Assembly: GCA_036365145.1 (NCBI GenBank)
Contig: JAEOAD010000048.1
Location: forward strand, 15,507,001-15,571,000
Direction of reading: 5' to 3'
From: Orientallactaga sibirica
Lineage: Eukaryota > Chordata > Mammalia > Rodentia > Dipodidae
Length of the DNA: 64,000 bases
In this document: one piece after another, positions 40,391 to 50,538 of the stretch
Layout: each line of letters opens with the position of its first letter
Position numbering within the stretch: position 1 is the stretch's first letter
Translations under genes and position numbers: made by a program
The notes under the pieces: generated by a model
Told to the model about the DNA's origin: nothing
What the model saw: only the letters and a program-made list of their open reading frames with translations
The model's database searches: none

Positions 40391-40605
40391 AAGAATATGC
40401 CCCGGATCGAGCTGGCTTAGCAAGCTTCTTAGAGAGTGACTCTTCTCCATCTACTTCTTTGCTTATTGCCTGCACTGCACAGAACGACCTGGTACACCGG
40501 AAGAGAGAAGCCTGGGAGCCCTTCCTCTCTCCCAGTGATGGAAATGAGAGAGAGGCAGGTGTTGGTGAGGTCTTGCACACTGTGAGTATTGAAAAGAAAA
40601 CAGAG

Positions 40606-40764
40606 GGGGCTGGAGAGATGGATTAGCAGTTAAGGCACTTGCCTGCAAAGCCTAAGGACCCAGGTTTGATTCCCCAGGACCCACATAAGCCAGATGCACA
40701 AGGGGGCACATGCATCTGGAGTTTGTTTGCAGTGGCTGGAGGCCTTGGTGTGCCCATTCTCTCC

Positions 40765-40799
<35 letters not shown>

Positions 40800-40838
40800 A
40801 AATAAATAAATAAATTTTTAAAAATAAAATTAAAGAAA
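40606..40838 (+). mobile_element. DIP-like SINE
   Basis: Probable target duplication AAAGAAAACAGA on both sides; pure CT tract 40764-40800. Confidence 0.95.
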
Positions 40839-41094
40839 ACAGAACCAGAATACAGAAGTGGGAGAATGGCCAAGGCATTGCAGGTCAGAGCCAGGAAACC
40901 CCTTCTCCTCAGCCTACCCACCCACAGCCTGAGAAGATTCTAGTTCTAGATAGTGGTGGGATAGTGGTTGGGATGGGGAGAGAGGCTGTGCCAGTGACCT
41001 GTCCCCTGTAACCAGCTTTGGCCACCACACACAATCTCAGATCCTGTCTCCACATTCTGAGGGGAAACCTCAAGATCAGACAGGGCTGCCCGTT
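40839..41094. other. Single-copy sequence
   Basis: Nothing recognised. Confidence 0.5.
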
Positions 41095-41560
41095 CATTCT
41101 TTCACTCATCCATCCATTCATTTATTCATTCACTGTTTAGTTCATTTAATGCTTAACACTGCTTAAACATTCATTGAATATTTGACATTAAGAAGGCATG
41201 GTAGCACACACCTTTCATCCCAGCACTCAGGAGGCAGAGGTAGGAGGATCACTGTGAGTTCAAGTCAGCCTCAGACTACATAGTGAATTCCAGGTCAGCC
41301 TGGGTTAGAGGGAGACTCTACCTTCAAAACCAAAAAAAAAAAGTTTGACATACCAAGCTCTGTGCTATAAAGACTTCTAAAATAGAGCAGGGAACACATA
41401 AGCCTTAAAATAATCAATATTTCAAGTCAAGTATGAATAACAGTGTCAGAAAAGCAGAAAAAAAAAAGAGGCCCCAGGTACCGGGGGAACTGAGGACAGC
41501 TTCATAGAAGAAGAATTTTGAGTTAGATTGCAGAACAGCAGGTTGGTTTAGCAAAACAGA
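41095..41560 (+). mobile_element. Ancient L2-like fragment, split by B1
   Basis: CATTCATTTATTCATTCACT, AAACATTCATTGAATATTTG, AAGCTCTGTGCTATAAAGAC and GAACTGAGGACAGCTTCATA follow the order of a common ancient mammalian repeat (L2-type, as I recall). Low identity. Confidence 0.45.
41192..41343 (+). mobile_element. B1-like SINE
   Basis: AAGGCATGGTAGCACACACC to CCTTCAAAACC; flanked by TTTGACAT on both sides. Confidence 0.94.
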
Positions 41561-41753
41561 GTGAACAACAGCACTGAGATTCGGAGCTTTGTCCTGAACA
41601 CAGGGTGAGGGGGCCGGGGGGAGGGTGGGGGTCAAAACAAGTCATTTGGGTACAAAACGCAAGGTGACTCACTTGCGAGGTTGCTCCAGCTAGGCTCCTG
41701 AAGCCATGTACAAGGGGGCATCTCTCTTTTGTCAGTCCCCTCAGCCTTCCCCA
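41561..41753. other. Single-copy sequence
   Basis: Nothing recognised. Confidence 0.5.
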
Positions 41754-42263
41754 TGTGGTGGTTGGAATCAATGTCCCCCATTAACTTACGTGTTCTAAAT
41801 GCCTGGTCCCCATCTAGCGGCAGTTTGGGTGGTGGAGCCTTGCTGGAGGAGGCCTGTTGTTGGGGGCAGGTTTAGGGGTGTTATAGACAGCTCCACCTTG
41901 CCAGAGTTCGGCACACTCTCCTGCTGCTATTTTCCACCCCCTATTGGCAAGGAGGTAACGTCCACCCTCTCTGCAAGCTACACTCTGCCCTGCCATCATG
42001 AAGCTTCCCCTTGAGACTGTAAGCCAAAATAAAAACTTGCCAGGCGTGGCGGTGCACGCCTTTAATCCCAGCACTCAGGAGGCAGAGGTAGGAGGATTTC
42101 TGTGAGTTCAAGGCCACCCTGAGACTACATAGTGAATTCTAGGTCAGCCTGAGCTAGAGTGAGACCCTACCTCATAAAAACCAAAAGCCAAAATAACCTT
42201 TTCCTCCTATCAGCTGCTTTTGGTCAGATGTTTTGTCCCAGCAACGTGAAGGTAACTACCACA
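41754..42263 (+). mobile_element. MaLR LTR (ORR1/MT-like), solo, with B1 inside
   Basis: TGTGGTGGTTGGAATCAATG to ACTACCACA, flanked by a perfect 5-bp duplication CCCCA (41749-41753 and 42264-42268). A B1 sits at 42039-42184. Confidence 0.95.
42039..42184 (+). mobile_element. B1-like SINE inside MaLR LTR
   Basis: AAGCCAAAATAA, the LTR poly(A)-signal region, is duplicated at 42021-42032 and 42185-42196. Confidence 0.96.
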
Positions 42264-42312
42264 CCCCAGTACCCCACTGTCCAGTGATGTCATCACCTCA
42301 GCAATGCATCAC

Positions 42313-42460
42313 CAGGGCTGGAGAGATGGCCTAGCAGTTAAGGCGTTTGCCTGCAAAGTCTAAGGACCCAGGTTCAATTCTCCAGGTCCCACGTAAGCCA
42401 GATGCACAAGGTGGTGCATGCGTCTGGAGTTGGTTTGCAGTGGCTAGAGGCCCTGGTGTG

Positions 42461-42502
<42 letters not shown>

Positions 42503-42555
42503 GTGTGTGTGTGTGTGTCTCAAATAAAATAAAATAAAATTTTAAAAAAAGAGAA
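42313..42555 (+). mobile_element. DIP-like SINE
   Basis: CT tract passes into GT (42465-42520). Flanked by AATGCATC (42304-42311 and 42559-42566). Confidence 0.95.
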
Positions 42556-42566
42556 AGAAATGCATC

Positions 42567-43300
42567 CTTGCCCCCAGCTCAGATTCTGTGCACACACAGC
42601 GCTGGGTCACCTAGGTGATGTGGGGACAGCTCTCTCTCCCAGACCCCAGGATGCCTCACCATTTGCAGACATGGAAGACGTGACCCCAGCCCCATGTGTG
42701 CCCTGAAGAGCAGAGACACCACCCTGAAGCCCATCCTGGTCCTAGGACAGGAAGAAGCTCTCTGCTGTCTTCCATTCTCTCCATTTTCCCCTCCAGTTCC
42801 CCTTGCTTCCACTTGGTGTGGGAAGTTAACCTTGCCACACTGCCATTTTGTGATGAAGGGATTAGATTTTTAATAAGGTTTAAATGGGAAATGAGCTTTT
42901 TTTCTTAAGTACCAGGCTGAGCAGTTCCACATTATTACCCAGGGAAAGGAAACCTGAAAAATTATTAAACTCTGCTTCAGTAAAGAAAAGAACCACCAGG
43001 GAGGAGCTATTCACCCACTAAGGTACAGACCTTGGAAGTTTCTGGCTCTTTCTGTCAAGCAGAAGAAGAAGCAACAACTTGGAGCAATCTTTAGCTATGA
43101 AATGATTTTCAAGGCAGCTGCTCACTGCTCTCCAGAGCTATAATCCCTACATCTGACTGTCCCTGATCCCTGTAGCTAAGTGTTGTGATCTCTATAGCTT
43201 GTCACTTGGACACACCATTCAATGTTCCCACAAGCACCCCAAACTCAACTTGTCTTAATAAAATGGATTATTATTTCCAACCCCTTCCCAGACCCCTTCC
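42567..43300. other. Single-copy sequence
   Basis: More than 700 bases with no recognised repeat or exon. Confidence 0.5.
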
Positions 43301-43766
43301 CAGTACAATACAATACAGTACAGTACAGTACCGTACAGTACCGTGCTGTGCAATGCAATGCAATGCAATACAGTAGATACAATACAATACAATGCAATGC
43401 AATACACTACAATACACTACAATACAATACAATACAATACAATACAATACAATACAATACAGTAGATACAATACAATGCAATGCAATGCAATACAATACA
43501 CTACACTACACTACAATACAATACAATACAATACAATGCAATAGATACAATGCAATGCAATACAATGCAATGCAATGCAATACACTACACTACACTACAC
43601 TACAATACAATACAATAGATACAATACAATACAGTAGATACAATACAATACAATGCAATGCAGTACAATTCAGTAGATACAATACAATACAATACAATAC
43701 AATGCAATGCAATGCAATACAATACAATACAATAAAATACAATACAATAAAATACAATACAATAGG
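43301..43766. repeat. (ATACA)n pentanucleotide array with variants
   Basis: About 466 bases of CAATA mixed with CAATG, CACTA and CAGTA units and recurring AGTAGATA spacers. Three units make 15 bases, so a frame can run through as YNTIQ repeats; the long frame at 43222-43809 is this array, not a gene. Confidence 0.97.
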
Positions 43767-43779
43767 ATGTGTTTGTTTT

Positions 43780-44155
43780 GTTTTAACTTTGCAACAGCTT
43801 CTCATATAGCCCAGGCTGTCCTGGGACTTTCTCTTTTTTAAATTAAATTTAATTAATTAATTTATTTATTTATGTGTGAGAGTGAAACAAGCAGAGAGAA
43901 AGAGGGACAGAGAGAGAATGGACACACCAAGGCCTCCAGCCACTGCAAAGGAACTCCAGATGCATGTGTCACCTGGGTTCTCGGGAATCAAACCAGGGGC
44001 CTCTGGCTTTGTGGGTAAGTGCCTTAACTGCTAAGCTATTCCTCTAGCCCTGTCCTGGAACTTTCTATCTAACCAATGTAGGCCTTGAACTCTTGGTCTT
44101 CCCGCCTCTACCTACCAAGTGCTGGGATGACAGGTGTGCACCACCATGCTGGCAG
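43780..44155 (-). mobile_element. Old B1 split by a DIP-like SINE
   Basis: ATAGCCCAGGCTGTCCTGGG on the left and GGCCTTGAACTCTTGGTCTT ... GTGCACCACCATGCTGGC on the right form one antisense B1 close to the mouse type. Confidence 0.85.
43832..44049 (-). mobile_element. DIP-like SINE inside old B1
   Basis: Target duplication CTGTCCTGGRACTTTCT (43815-43831 and 44050-44066), one mismatch. Confidence 0.96.
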
Positions 44156-44258
44156 AAATCTTTGTGTCACAGGAAACGTTTTCCCTATGGAGATGCAAAC
44201 ACATGTCTGTTTAATCCCAGAGAGGGCAAAAAGACATCAAACCAAAGTACAACTTCAC

Positions 44259-44473
44259 AGGGCTGGAGAGATGGCTTAGTGGTTAAGGCGCTTGCCTATG
44301 AAGCCTAAGGACCCAGATTCAATTCCCCAATACCCACGTAAGCCATATGCACAAGGTGGAGCATGCGTCCGGAGTTTGTTTGCAGTGGCTGGAGGCCCAA
44401 GCACACACATTGCCTCTTTCTCCCTCCCTCTTTCTCTTTCTAATAAATAAAAAATATTTTTTTTAAAAAAAAA
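44259..44473 (+). mobile_element. DIP-like SINE
   Basis: AAAGTACAACTTCAC before and AAAGTACGATTTCAC after, a target duplication with two changes. Confidence 0.95.
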
Positions 44474-44488
44474 AGTACGATTTCACCA

Positions 44489-44727
44489 ATACTCTTATGG
44501 TGAACCAGTGAGTTTACCGGGGTTACTTACAGAGCCTGGTGAGGGGTTGCTTACAGGAGCAATGGATGCCACAAAGACAATGCTCCATGGAAAAGTCCAA
44601 CTTAGCATAGGTGGCGACTCACAAGAGTTGCATCTGGGGAGCTCACTGGGACTTGCAGGCAGTCCGGCTGGGAGAAGGGTCTTCCCAGATAGTTGTTTAC
44701 CATTTCCTCACCAAGGGGTCTGGCAAC
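44489..44727. other. Single-copy sequence
   Basis: Nothing recognised. Confidence 0.5.
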
Positions 44728-44911
44728 TTTTCCCCAGACTTTCTGACCTGAGAGAATGAGTGCACCAGGGTCTCCAGCCACTGCTAACTCCAGCTAACAA
44801 ACTCCAGAAGCATGCGCCACCATGTGCTTACATGGGTACTGGGGAATCGAACCTAGATCCTTGGGCTCAGCAGGCTATTGCCTTAACCACTCAGCCAGCT
44901 CTCCATCCCAT
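44728..44911 (-). mobile_element. DIP-like SINE with non-A-rich tail
   Basis: 44728-44758 is identical to 30033-30063, replacing the A-rich tail. Confidence 0.88.
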
Positions 44912-45152
44912 CCTTCCACCTTATTTTGAGGCAGAGTCTGTCTTTGTTTCTTGCTGCATTCACAGAGCTGGCTGGTCCATGAGCTTCTGGGGGACTTCTC
45001 CTGCCTCTACCTCCCTTTTGCCCCTAGGCATGCTGGGATTGTAGACAGTAGCACTACAGCATCCAGTTTACAAGGGTCCTGGGGGTGAGAACTCAGGCAC
45101 TCACACCTGCACAGCAAGCACTCTAATCTATGGAGTCACCTCGCCAGCTCTA
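44912..45152 (-). mobile_element. B4-class SINE (RSINE1-like)
   Basis: GAGGCAGAGTCTGTCTTTGT, CTCCTGCCTCTACCTCCC, GCTGGGATTGTAGACAGTAG and GTCACCTCGCCAGCTC in antisense order. Confidence 0.68.
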
Positions 45153-45823
45153 TGTGTGCTTTTTAAACAATGGTCTTCAAAATGGCCCCTCTGGGGACCA
45201 AGTGAATGGCCTTGACTGTTCTGGACAGGAGATAGCTACCCAACAATTCGAGGATCACCCTCCAAAACTCAGAATCAGCCAGCTGGCCTGAGAGACTGCA
45301 GTGAGGAGAGAGAGATAAACGCCCCAGACCCAGCGAGATAGGTCAGAATGCCCACCATCAGCCCATGCACCGACAGGGGCCGGTCTGAGCTGCACGGCTG
45401 CACCAGAATCCGGGTCACAAGCGGAAGCTGAGCCCAGACGAGTGCCCGCCTCCATGGTGCCCTTTAGAAGGGAAGCAGGGTGCATTTTCCTGCCTCTGTA
45501 CTTACAGCCTGCTGCTCTGTGGCCCGGGAGCTCCAGGGACAGAAGGAAAAGAAACTGGGCCATTCACTCCTGGGATGGGCACTTGTGTCAGTTCCTGGGG
45601 AGAGAGACTGGTTCTGCTGCAGCAAGGAGACCTGTCAGCGCTTTCTCAAGGCTAATTACAAGCTGGGAAGCAGAACATGGCTGACTCTGGAATATCCTCA
45701 GAGGACAGCAGCAAGCTGACAAAGGTTAGTTCTCAGTCTAACTTTGTGCCAGTGGTCCACCATGCAGTGGTCCAAATTCCTCGGCTATAAATTTAGAATA
45801 TCAAATCAGATGTTCAAACCTAG
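45153..45823. other. Single-copy sequence
   Basis: Moderately GC-rich. Frames on both strands (45255-45719) overlap but show no domain or splice logic. Confidence 0.5.
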
Positions 45824-46008
45824 GACTGGAGAGATGGTTTAGCGGTTAAGGCAGTTACCCATGAAACCTAAGGACCCAGGTTCGATTCCCCAGTACCCAT
45901 GTAAAGCCAGATGCACATGGTGGTGCATGTGTCTGCAGCATGGCTAAAGGACCTGGTGTGCCTATTCTCAATCTCTCTCTCTCATATATAAATAAAAATA
46001 AAATAATT
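45824..46008 (+). mobile_element. DIP-like SINE, internal deletion
   Basis: About 25 bases missing after GTGTCTGCAGCA. Confidence 0.93.
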
Positions 46009-46009
46009 T

Positions 46010-46176
46010 TGCTGGGTGTGGTGGTGCACTCCTTTAATCCCAGCACTTGGGAGGCAGAGGTAGAAAGATCACCGTGAGTTCAAGGCCACCCTGAGACTAC
46101 ATAGTGAATTCCAGGTCATCCTGGGCTAGAGTGAGACCCTACCTCAGAAAAAAAAACAAATAAATAAAAATATTTT
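46010..46176 (+). mobile_element. B1-like SINE
   Basis: GCTGGGTGTGGTGGTGCACT to CCTCAGAAAAAAAAAC. Confidence 0.95.
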
Positions 46177-46227
46177 TTTAACTGGGTGATAGTAATATTT
46201 GTATTCGGTGGTGGTGGTGGTGTCTGT

Positions 46228-46307
46228 ACCTGTGTAGTACTGGAAATGGAATCCAGGACCTCATACACTCTAGGCAAGCCCTCTGTCACTGAGACACAGC
46301 CCAGCCC
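46228..46307 (-). mobile_element. ID element, diverged
   Basis: GGAATCCAGGACCTCATACA, TAGGCAAGCCCTCTGTCACT, GAGACACAGCCCAGCCCC. Confidence 0.82.
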
Positions 46308-46758
46308 CATGTGATCATGTTTTGGGAGAGGCTGTGGACTCCGGAGCCCTCAGAAACCTGAAGAAATCCCCCACCCCCGGATCCAGATAAACACCTGCTT
46401 CTGCAGCCTGCATGGAAAAGGGACGTTCCTAGTTGAATGGGATTCGATTTTGCTAGCCTGGGACAGTATCAAGTGGCTCGTTAAGTTGTTCCTCGCATTG
46501 TCGCCATCGGCACACGTTGCATCCACTGGCTGGGCTCCCTCTCTTGCATTAGAGTGTCTGTAGTTGGATTCCCTAAGCTGCTTCGTGAAGTACTTCGTAC
46601 TTCTAGGGAAATGACTCACCTCCAAACAACTCTCAGGGCATGGGATATAATCTTGTGTTTTGAGTAGCTTAGTATGTCATGTCTCCACCTAGAACCAGGG
46701 GTAAAACTCAAGGTAGCTTCCCTCCAGACAAGCCCTGATGCTTTTGTCCCCCTCCCTT
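46308..46758. other. Single-copy sequence
   Basis: Nothing recognised. Confidence 0.5.
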
Positions 46759-46762
46759 TCTT

Positions 46763-47003
46763 TTTTTATTTTTATTTTTGGAGAGAGACACACACAGAGA
46801 GAGAGAGAGAGAGAGAATGGGCACACCAGCGGCCTCTCAGCCTCTGAGAATGAACTCCAGACCCGTGCGCCCCCTTGTGGGCAAGTGTGGCATTGCGCCC
46901 TTGCATCACTTTGCGTCTGGCTAAATGTGGGACCTGGAGAATTGAACAGGCATTCTTAGGTTTAGCAGGCAGGTGCCTTAACCACTAAGCCATCTCTCCA
47001 GCC
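46763..47003 (-). mobile_element. DIP-long SINE
   Basis: Extra block includes GCGCCCCCTTGTGGG (46867-46881); minus strand CCCACAAGGGGGCGC is CTCF-like. Flanked by CCTCCCTTTCTTTT. Confidence 0.95.
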
Positions 47004-47019
47004 CTCCCTTTCTTTTAAA

Positions 47020-47218
47020 AAAAATATTTTTAATTTAATTTTTTTTATTTGGGAGAGAGAGAGGGAGAGAACAGGTGCTCCAGGGCCTCTAGCCACTACA
47101 AATTCCAGATGCATATGACACCATGCACACCTGGCTTATACGAGTAGTGGGGAATCAAACCTGGGTCCTTAGGCTTCGCAGGCAAGCACCTTCACCACTA
47201 AGCCATCTCTCCAGCCCT
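47020..47218 (-). mobile_element. DIP-like SINE
   Basis: TTTTATTTGGGAGAGAGAG to CCATCTCTCCAGCCCT. Confidence 0.93.
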
Positions 47219-47592
47219 CTTGGTCCCTTTCATATAGCAGTTTAAATCCTGCAGGTACTGTGATGCCTCCCTTTCTAATGTTACTAAGGAAACAGGAGGT
47301 GGGCTTCATCCTTCAGCCAAGCCTAATATCTGCCTACATTCCACATTCCCCACTCAACCTATCATAGACGGAAACCTTCCTTCCTCTCCTTCTTCCTCTC
47401 TCTCCCCATTTTCTTTCTTCTTGTGGGGACTCAAGTGGTTAAGTTCCAGAGATTAAGTGGCATAATGGTCTAACATCCATATCATCCTCTCCACCTGCCT
47501 GGGAACATTGTGGAAGAGCAGGCAGATGAAATGTAAGAGGTGGAGGAAGGGTTAATGAATAGCCATTTCCTACTAATTCAAGCATTCCATCC
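47219..47592. other. Single-copy sequence
   Basis: Nothing recognised. Confidence 0.5.
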
Positions 47593-47637
47593 TAGCGCTG
47601 GGGAGGTTGCTCAGTGGTTAAGGTTCTTACCTGCAAA

Positions 47638-47791
47638 CGGGCGTGGTGGCGCACGCCTTTAATCCCAGCACTCGGGAAGCAGAAGTAGGAGTATCATCAT
47701 GAGTTCAAGGCTACTCTAAGATTACATAGTGAATTCCAGGTCAGCCTGGACTAGAGTGAGACCCTACCTCAAAAACAAACAAACAAAAAAA
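47638..47791 (+). mobile_element. B1-like SINE (first of two in DIP-like)
   Basis: CGGGCGTGGTGGCGCACGCC directly after the SINE's CCTGCAAA. Confidence 0.95.
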
Positions 47792-47793
47792 TT

Positions 47794-47941
47794 GGCCAGG
47801 CATGGTGGCGCACGCCTTTAATCCCAGCACTTGGGAGGCAGAGGTAGGAGGATTGCTGTGAGTTCGAGGTCACCCTGAGACTACATAGTGAGTTCCAGGT
47901 CAGTTTGGGGCTAGAGTGAGACCCTACCTCGAAAAAAGAAA
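47794..47941 (+). mobile_element. B1-like SINE (second of two)
   Basis: Head to tail with the first B1; ends CTACCTCGAAAAAAG. Confidence 0.95.
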
Positions 47942-48106
47942 TTGGAACTTACTTACAAAGCATGCTAGACTGGGTTCGATTTCCCAGTACCCACATAAAG
48001 CCAGGTGCACAGAGTACAGAGTGACTGGATTTTCTTTGCAGCAGCAAGAGGACCTGGCAGCCCATTCTCATTCTTCCTCTCTTTCTCTTGAAAATAAATT
48101 TTAAAA

Positions 48107-48311
48107 GTATTTTCATTTATTTGCTATTTATTTATTTGGAAGGAGAGAGGGAGAGTGTGAGAATGGGCACACCAGGACCTCTTGCCACGGCAAATCAATG
48201 AACTCCAGATGCACGTGCCACTTTGTGCCCCTGGCTTTACATGGGTACTGGGGAATCAAACCCAGGCTTTGCGAGCAAGCACCTTAACCACTGAGCCATC
48301 TCTCTAGCCCA
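48107..48311 (-). mobile_element. DIP-like SINE
   Basis: Begins in the A/T tail of the preceding sense element; TTTAAAAG is repeated on the right at about 48326. Confidence 0.93.
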
Positions 48312-48379
48312 ATAAAAATAATTTTTTAAAAGAAATATCCTATCCTGGAGACAGGCTACTTAGGAAGTTCCAAGTTGAA

Positions 48380-48905
48380 ACCCAGGCTGAGGAAGTCAAC
48401 AAGGCTCAGATATAAATACTTCACAAACCTGGGGAAATTCCTGAAATTCACAAGACTCACAAGGCCCCCTCCCTAAGCTCCATAAGGAGTAAGAATTGCT
48501 TGAAGAACTCCTACTAGCTGAGCCGCCTTCAAGTCTTGCAGTGAGCACCAGAGAGGCAGCGACTCTGAGTCACTATGCTGGGGTGGGCTTTTCAGCGATG
48601 CCACGGCCTTCCAGTCACCGATCCTCCTGTGCGTGACCCTTCACTTTGCTCTGTGAGCAATCTCTCCCATACTCCTGTGAGTGACCCTTCACTTTGCTCT
48701 GTGAGCAATCTCTCCCATACTCACTCCTGTGAGTGACCCTTCACCCGTGCTCCTGTGAGTAACTCTTCACCTGTACTCCTGTGAGTGACCCCAATACACT
48801 CTGGTTCAGTAAGTTCGACTTTGGTGTGGTTCTATTACTTAGGTCTGTTGTCTCAGGTGAATAGACGTTTACTCATGTCTCCTCAGGGAAAGTTAACACA
48901 ACAGG
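48380..48905 (+). mobile_element. ERV LTR of unknown class with internal tandem units
   Basis: Contains TATAAATACTTC (48410), a C-rich segment, then near-identical ~48-bp units (CTCCTGTGAGTGACCCTTCA at about 48676 and 48723, with related units before and after), an AATACACTCTGGTTCAG step and a U5-like end GGGAAAGTTAACACAACA. Related to 36876-37090. Confidence 0.6.
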
Positions 48906-48924
48906 GATTAGCAACCATAATAAT

Positions 48925-49064
48925 ATGCACAAAGTGTCACGTGTGTGTGGAGTTCATTTGCAGTGGCAGGAGGCCCTGACATACCCTCCCTCTCTCTCTC
49001 TTTCTCTCTCTCTCTCTCATAATTAAATGAATGATAAATATTTTTAAATAAGAAGAAAGAAAAG
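48925..49064 (+). mobile_element. DIP-like SINE, 5' truncated
   Basis: Only the half from ATGCACAAAGTGTCACGTGT onward is present. Confidence 0.88.
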
Positions 49065-49065
49065 A

Positions 49066-49290
49066 GGGCTGGAGAAATAGCTTAGAGGTTAAGGCGTTCA
49101 CCTGCAAAGCCAAAGGACCTCAGTTCAATTCCCAGTACCCACGTAAGCCAGATGTACAGGGTGGTGCATGTGCCTGGAGGTCATTTGCAGTGGCTGGAGG
49201 CCCTGGCGCACCCATTCTTTCTGTCTCTCTGTGCCTCTCTCTCTCACTCTCTCAAATAAATAAACAAGTAAATATTTTTAAAAAGAAAGG
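49066..49290 (+). mobile_element. DIP-like SINE
   Basis: GGGCTGGAGAAATAGCTTAG head; tail AAATAAATAAACAAGTAAAT. Confidence 0.94.
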
Positions 49291-49914
49291 GCAATGCAGA
49301 GAAAAAAAATAAGTTGAGGTGAGGGCTACAAAGCCCTCCATGGAGCAGTCAGAAGCAGCCTGTGCCAGGCCAGGGTTATTCATAATTGCTAGGGAGGTGT
49401 TAACTTTTCCTCAGCATGGGAACTGAGAGGTAAGTAGAGAACCAACCAGAAAGCCGGGAACTTGCTGGGCACAGGGAAGTGACCAGAGCAGCGCTGGCTG
49501 TGGAAGTCACAGCAGAAGTGAGGCCCAGGGGCCTGAAGCTGAGAGTCTCATGCCTGTGTCCAGATGACTGGGGTGAAGAAAACAAAAACACCATTTCCAC
49601 CACTGTTGAGGCGAGCAAGACCGCGGGGGTGTGAGACATGGGCTGGACCCGGCCTGGCCGCACCGATGGACGTCATTCCTTTCAGGGAAGAACTATGGGG
49701 CACTGGTGAAAAGAACGGCTGGGAGCTGTGCGGGCAGAGAACAGGCAGCAGCAAAGGGGAAAACAAGGGCAGCTCCTCAGACACCAAGAGCCCTGTGTGG
49801 AATGTAGAATCCGCCGCACACCAGACAGACACACAGGACTGGTAGTGAGGGCTCTCCAGCTGGGAAACTCCTACAGAAAGCTGAGTCGAGCACGTTAGTC
49901 TATGAGGGACATAC
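49291..49914. other. Single-copy sequence
   Basis: GC-moderate; frames 49400-49845 on both strands without domains. Confidence 0.5.
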
Positions 49915-49917
49915 CGA

Positions 49918-49940
49918 TCTAAGCCATCTCTCCAGCCTCA
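49918..49940 (-). mobile_element. DIP-like SINE head fragment
   Basis: TCTAAGCCATCTCTCCAGCC only; the rest is missing. Confidence 0.6.
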
Positions 49941-49964
49941 TTTTCTTTTTATATTTTCAGTCTC

Positions 49965-49992
49965 GTATGTATGTATGTATGTATGTATGAAT

Positions 49993-50027
<35 letters not shown>

Positions 50028-50030
50028 GAG
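49965..50030. repeat. (ATGT)n(ATTT)n microsatellite
   Basis: Six ATGT units then about nine TTTA units, at the tail of an antisense SINE. Confidence 0.95.
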
Positions 50031-50538
50031 AGACAGGGAGAGCAAGAGTGAGAGTGGGCAAGAGAGGGAATTGGTACACCAGAGCCTCAGCCACTGCAAT
50101 CAAACTCCAGAAAGCTTGCACCGGGCTGGAGAGATGGCTTAGTGGTTAAAGCGCCTGCCTCCTAAGCCTAAGAACACCGGTTCCAATCTCCAGGTCCCAC
50201 GTTTAGCCAGATGCAGTGATGCAAGGGCGCAATGCTGCACTTGACCACAAGGGAGGCGCACGCATCTGGATTTCCTTCACAGCAGCTGAGAGACTGCTGG
50301 CGTGCCCATCTCTATCTGTCTACCCTCTCCCTCTCTCTCTCTCTGTCTCTCTCTGTGTCTCTCTCCAAAAAAAAAAAGAGAGGAGAATAAAAGCTTGCAC
50401 CACCTAGTGGTCACACATGACCTTGTGCTGACATCACCTTTGTGCATCTGGCTTACATGGGATCTGAAGAGAGATCAAACATGGGTCCTTAGGCTTCGGA
50501 GGCAAGCGCCTTAACCGCTAAGCCATGCCTCCAGCCCC
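50031..50538 (-). mobile_element. DIP-long SINE split by another DIP-long
   Basis: Left piece 50031-50122, right piece 50402-50538. The right piece starts with ACCTAGTGGTCACACATGAC; with the adjacent bases the minus strand reads CCACTAGGTGGTGC, CTCF-like. Confidence 0.92.
50123..50389 (+). mobile_element. DIP-long SINE
   Basis: Perfect target duplication AAAGCTTGCACC (50111-50122 and 50390-50401). Carries CCACAAGGGAGGCGC near 50245-50259. Confidence 0.97.

Larger units (their letters stand above)
47593..48106 (+). mobile_element. DIP-like SINE split by two B1s
   Basis: The head (GCGCTGGGGAGGTTGCTCAG) is at 47593-47637; the body resumes at 47942 (ACTTACTTACAAAGCATGCT) and runs to the tail near 48106. 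Confidence 0.85.

Noticed and set aside
43222..43809. 195-codon open frame on the plus strand
   Set aside because: Entirely the translation of the CAATA-type pentanucleotide array; no start context, domain or codon structure.
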